The notes under the pieces were generated by a model, which had not been told where the DNA came from, did not search any database, and worked only from the letters and a program-made list of their open reading frames with translations. Below are positions 62,793-64,000 of a DNA stretch of 64,000 nt, in pieces. Every line of letters begins with the position of its first letter. Positions within the stretch are counted from its first letter, which is position 1. The stretch lies in the NCBI RefSeq assembly GCF_037577855.1, contig NZ_JBAKFX010000005.1:62001-126000 (forward strand). Direction: 5' to 3'. The position numbers and the translations under genes are program-made. This DNA is from Dethiothermospora halolimnae (lineage in GTDB: Bacteria > Bacillota > Clostridia > Tissierellales > VENL01).

Positions 62793-62822
62793 ACTATAAA
62801 CTCTAGAAAGGAGATTTTCTAT

Positions 62823-63164
62823 ATGAAGATAGGAAGTTTAATTATTAAAGTTATTGTTGCAACTCTTGTTATTGCCATATCGGCATTTTTCACCCCAGGA
62901 ATGTCTAACGAAGGAGGCTTAGGCTCGTTGTTTTTAGCGGCAATAGTAATCGGGATATTAGATTGGGCTATATCAAAATTAACTAATATCGATGCATCAC
63001 CTTTTGGAAGAGGCTTTGTAGGATTTATTTTAGCAGCTATTGTACTATACTTAAGCGGAATAATTGTTGATGGTTTTACTGTAACCATATTAGGAGCAAT
63101 TATAGGTGCATTAATAATAGGAATTGTGGATGCCATTATTCCTGGAGATAAAAAGACTATGTAA
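62823..63164 (+). CDS. Phage holin 4-superfamily membrane protein (YvlD-like)
   Basis: 113 aa with four hydrophobic helices (LIIKVIVATLVIAISAFFTPG, LGSLFLAAIVIGILDWAISK, GRGFVGFILAAIVLYLSGIIV, TILGAIIGALIIGIVDAII). The layout and Gly-rich helices fit the PF04020-type (Mycobacteriophage holin 4) family, whose bacterial members such as YvlD are ordinary envelope-stress membrane proteins rather than lysis holins. AAAGGAGATTTTCTAT precedes the ATG at 62823. Function unproven. Confidence 0.8.
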   Translation: MKIGSLIIKVIVATLVIAISAFFTPGMSNEGGLGSLFLAAIVIGILDWAISKLTNIDASPFGRGFVGFILAAIVLYLSGIIVDGFTVTILGAIIGALIIGIVDAIIPGDKKTM

Positions 63165-63167
63165 TAA

Positions 63168-63192
63168 GTTGGGGGATTACGAGTCCCCCAAC
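63168..63192. repeat. Dispersed palindrome GTTGGGGGATT family
   Basis: GTTGGGGGATT and AGTCCCCCAAC around ACG, starting 3 nt after the holin-like stop codon. Seventh copy of the family in this window. Confidence 0.65.
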
Positions 63193-63242
63193 AACTAATC
63201 AATTAATTAGACAAACAGTTGGCATCCATACCACAAGAAAAA

Positions 63243-63260
63243 GGTCACTTCAAAGTAACC
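63243..63260 (-). terminator. Terminator of the PpaX-like gene
   Basis: GGTTACTTT and GAAGTGACC on the minus strand pair with one G-T wobble and run directly into TTTTTC. It lies about 20 nt after the stop of the HAD hydrolase gene. Confidence 0.65.
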
Positions 63261-63280
63261 CATTATTATTTGAAATAACC

Positions 63281-63928
63281 TTAAGCTCCAACCTTTTCTT
63301 TAACTATATTAATAATATCTACAATACTATCTATCAAATAATCTGGGTTATATTTTATAACCTGCTCTATAGGTACCCCTGTATATTTAACAAGACACGT
63401 TTCACATCCTGCATTTTTTCCACTTAATATGTCATTATGACTATCTCCAACCATCATCGCTTCTTTCGGGTCTACCCCTAGTAATTCACAAGCTTTTAAT
63501 ATAGGCTCTCTATCTGGCTTATGTTTTTCTGTATCCTCTGGGGTAATAATAACATCCATTAACCCATATAAATCAAATAACTTAAGACCTCTATTCGCAA
63601 CACTTCTTATTTTAGATGTTACGATACCAACTTTTAATCCATAATTTTTTAATCCTTTAATTCCATCTTCCACACCTTCAAAAATTTCAGCAAGTTGGTC
63701 ATGAATCTTTATATTATGTTCTTGATAAGCCTTAACCAGAAATTCTGGATTTTCAGGATGATACCTTTCCATTGTGTAAGCTAAAGGCTCTCCAAAATAT
63801 TTAGATAATTCTTCATTGGGCACCTCTATGCTAAGATGAGTTCTAAAAACATGTTGAAATGTTTCTATTATTAATCTATTAGTATTTATTAATGTTCCAT
63901 CTAAATCAAATAGTATAGCTTTTATCAA
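63281..63928 (-). CDS. ppaX: HAD-family phosphatase, PpaX-like
   Basis: 215 aa from a TTG at 63928, which has GGGGGGAAGTAAT upstream; an ATG five codons earlier would place that site inside the gene. HAD motifs: FDLDGTLINTN (7-17), VTSKI (motif II), K in PDREPILKACELLG, and VGDSHNDILSGKNAG (motif IV). The size, the cap region (FQHVFRTHLSIEVPNEELSKYFGEPLAYTMERY) and ITPEDTEKHKPDREPI fit the pyrophosphatase PpaX of Firmicutes, which clears pyrophosphate from HPr dephosphorylation. A generic phosphoglycolate-phosphatase-like HAD is the alternative. Confidence 0.82.
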   Translation of the reverse strand: MIKAILFDLDGTLINTNRLIIETFQHVFRTHLSIEVPNEELSKYFGEPLAYTMERYHPENPEFLVKAYQEHNIKIHDQLAEIFEGVEDGIKGLKNYGLKVGIVTSKIRSVANRGLKLFDLYGLMDVIITPEDTEKHKPDREPILKACELLGVDPKEAMMVGDSHNDILSGKNAGCETCLVKYTGVPIEQVIKYNPDYLIDSIVDIINIVKEKVGA

Positions 63929-64000
63929 ATTACTTCCCCCCATAAATTTATGTCATTTTATTAGTTCTTATTATAACTAAAATTTTATAATAAAGCTATT

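Noticed and set aside
62823..63164. Phage lysis holin in a prophage
   Set aside because: The YvlD-type bacterial members of this family are common chromosomal genes, and no endolysin or other phage gene is next to it apart from the isolated virion-like domain.

Overview
The window is AT-rich, has strong GGAGG-type ribosome binding sites, and carries several marks of a spore-forming, anaerobic, low-GC Firmicute (class Clostridia, possibly the Tissierellales/Clostridiales area). These are an alpha/beta-type small acid-soluble spore protein, a DUF1657-DUF421-DUF4363 spore-type cluster, an indolepyruvate:ferredoxin oxidoreductase, a 2-enoate-reductase-like flavoenzyme, and an HrcA/CIRCE heat-shock operator. 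The species cannot be named from this sequence. No rRNA, tRNA or CRISPR array was seen.

Layout. 0-5.6 kb: the 3' end of an Old-Yellow-type oxidoreductase with an SDR partner, then a leftward operon of a DUF4097 protein, an ECF sigma factor, its zinc-finger anti-sigma and a zinc-ribbon/TM2-like membrane protein, then a methyltransferase. 5.6-18.3 kb: RecQ with a nuclease-family remnant, IorAB, a PepT-like peptidase, a polyprenyl synthase, a type II NADH dehydrogenase fused to a DoxX-like membrane domain, an ApbE flavin transferase, and CvfB. 18.5-26.6 kb: a C_GCAxxG_C_C redox protein with a TDT transporter, an arginase-family enzyme, small membrane proteins, an MBL hydrolase, an SRAP protein, a half-size AI-2E permease, the spore-type DUF cluster and an L,D-transpeptidase.

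26.8-33.6 kb is a rightward surface-polymer operon: GH16 hydrolase, processive GT2 synthase, VTC-domain protein, DUF4956 membrane protein, CotH-type kinase and a degenerate polysaccharide-deacetylase-like protein. The CotH gene is interrupted by one in-frame TGA exactly where the lamin-tail domain expects a Trp. 33.8-38.0 kb holds htpG under a perfect CIRCE operator, the spore protein and PepF. 38.2-41.7 kb is an ECF-sigma/ABC-2 transporter operon. 41.85-43.29 kb is an intact IS4-family insertion sequence with terminal repeats and a 9-bp target duplication. It is followed by two GNATs, an MFS transporter and Hsp20.

The most distinctive region is 46.7-56.6 kb. It reads leftward as a 50-aa Cys-containing peptide, an ABC exporter, a SPASM radical-SAM enzyme, a cytosolic subtilisin-like protease with an acyl-carrier-like tail, two more radical-SAM/SPASM enzymes, and a MacB-type ABC pair. 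This looks like a complete RiPP (ribosomal peptide natural product) locus with maturation, cleavage, export and possible self-protection. A zinc phospholipase C lies just upstream. 57.9-64 kb has a small alarmone synthetase, a paired DUF6179/DUF6323-like module, a remnant regulator, a protein with a phage-virion-like domain, a holin-like membrane protein and a PpaX-like phosphatase.

Intergenic spaces carry several dispersed palindrome families and one imperfect palindrome of about 173 nt (17236-17408).
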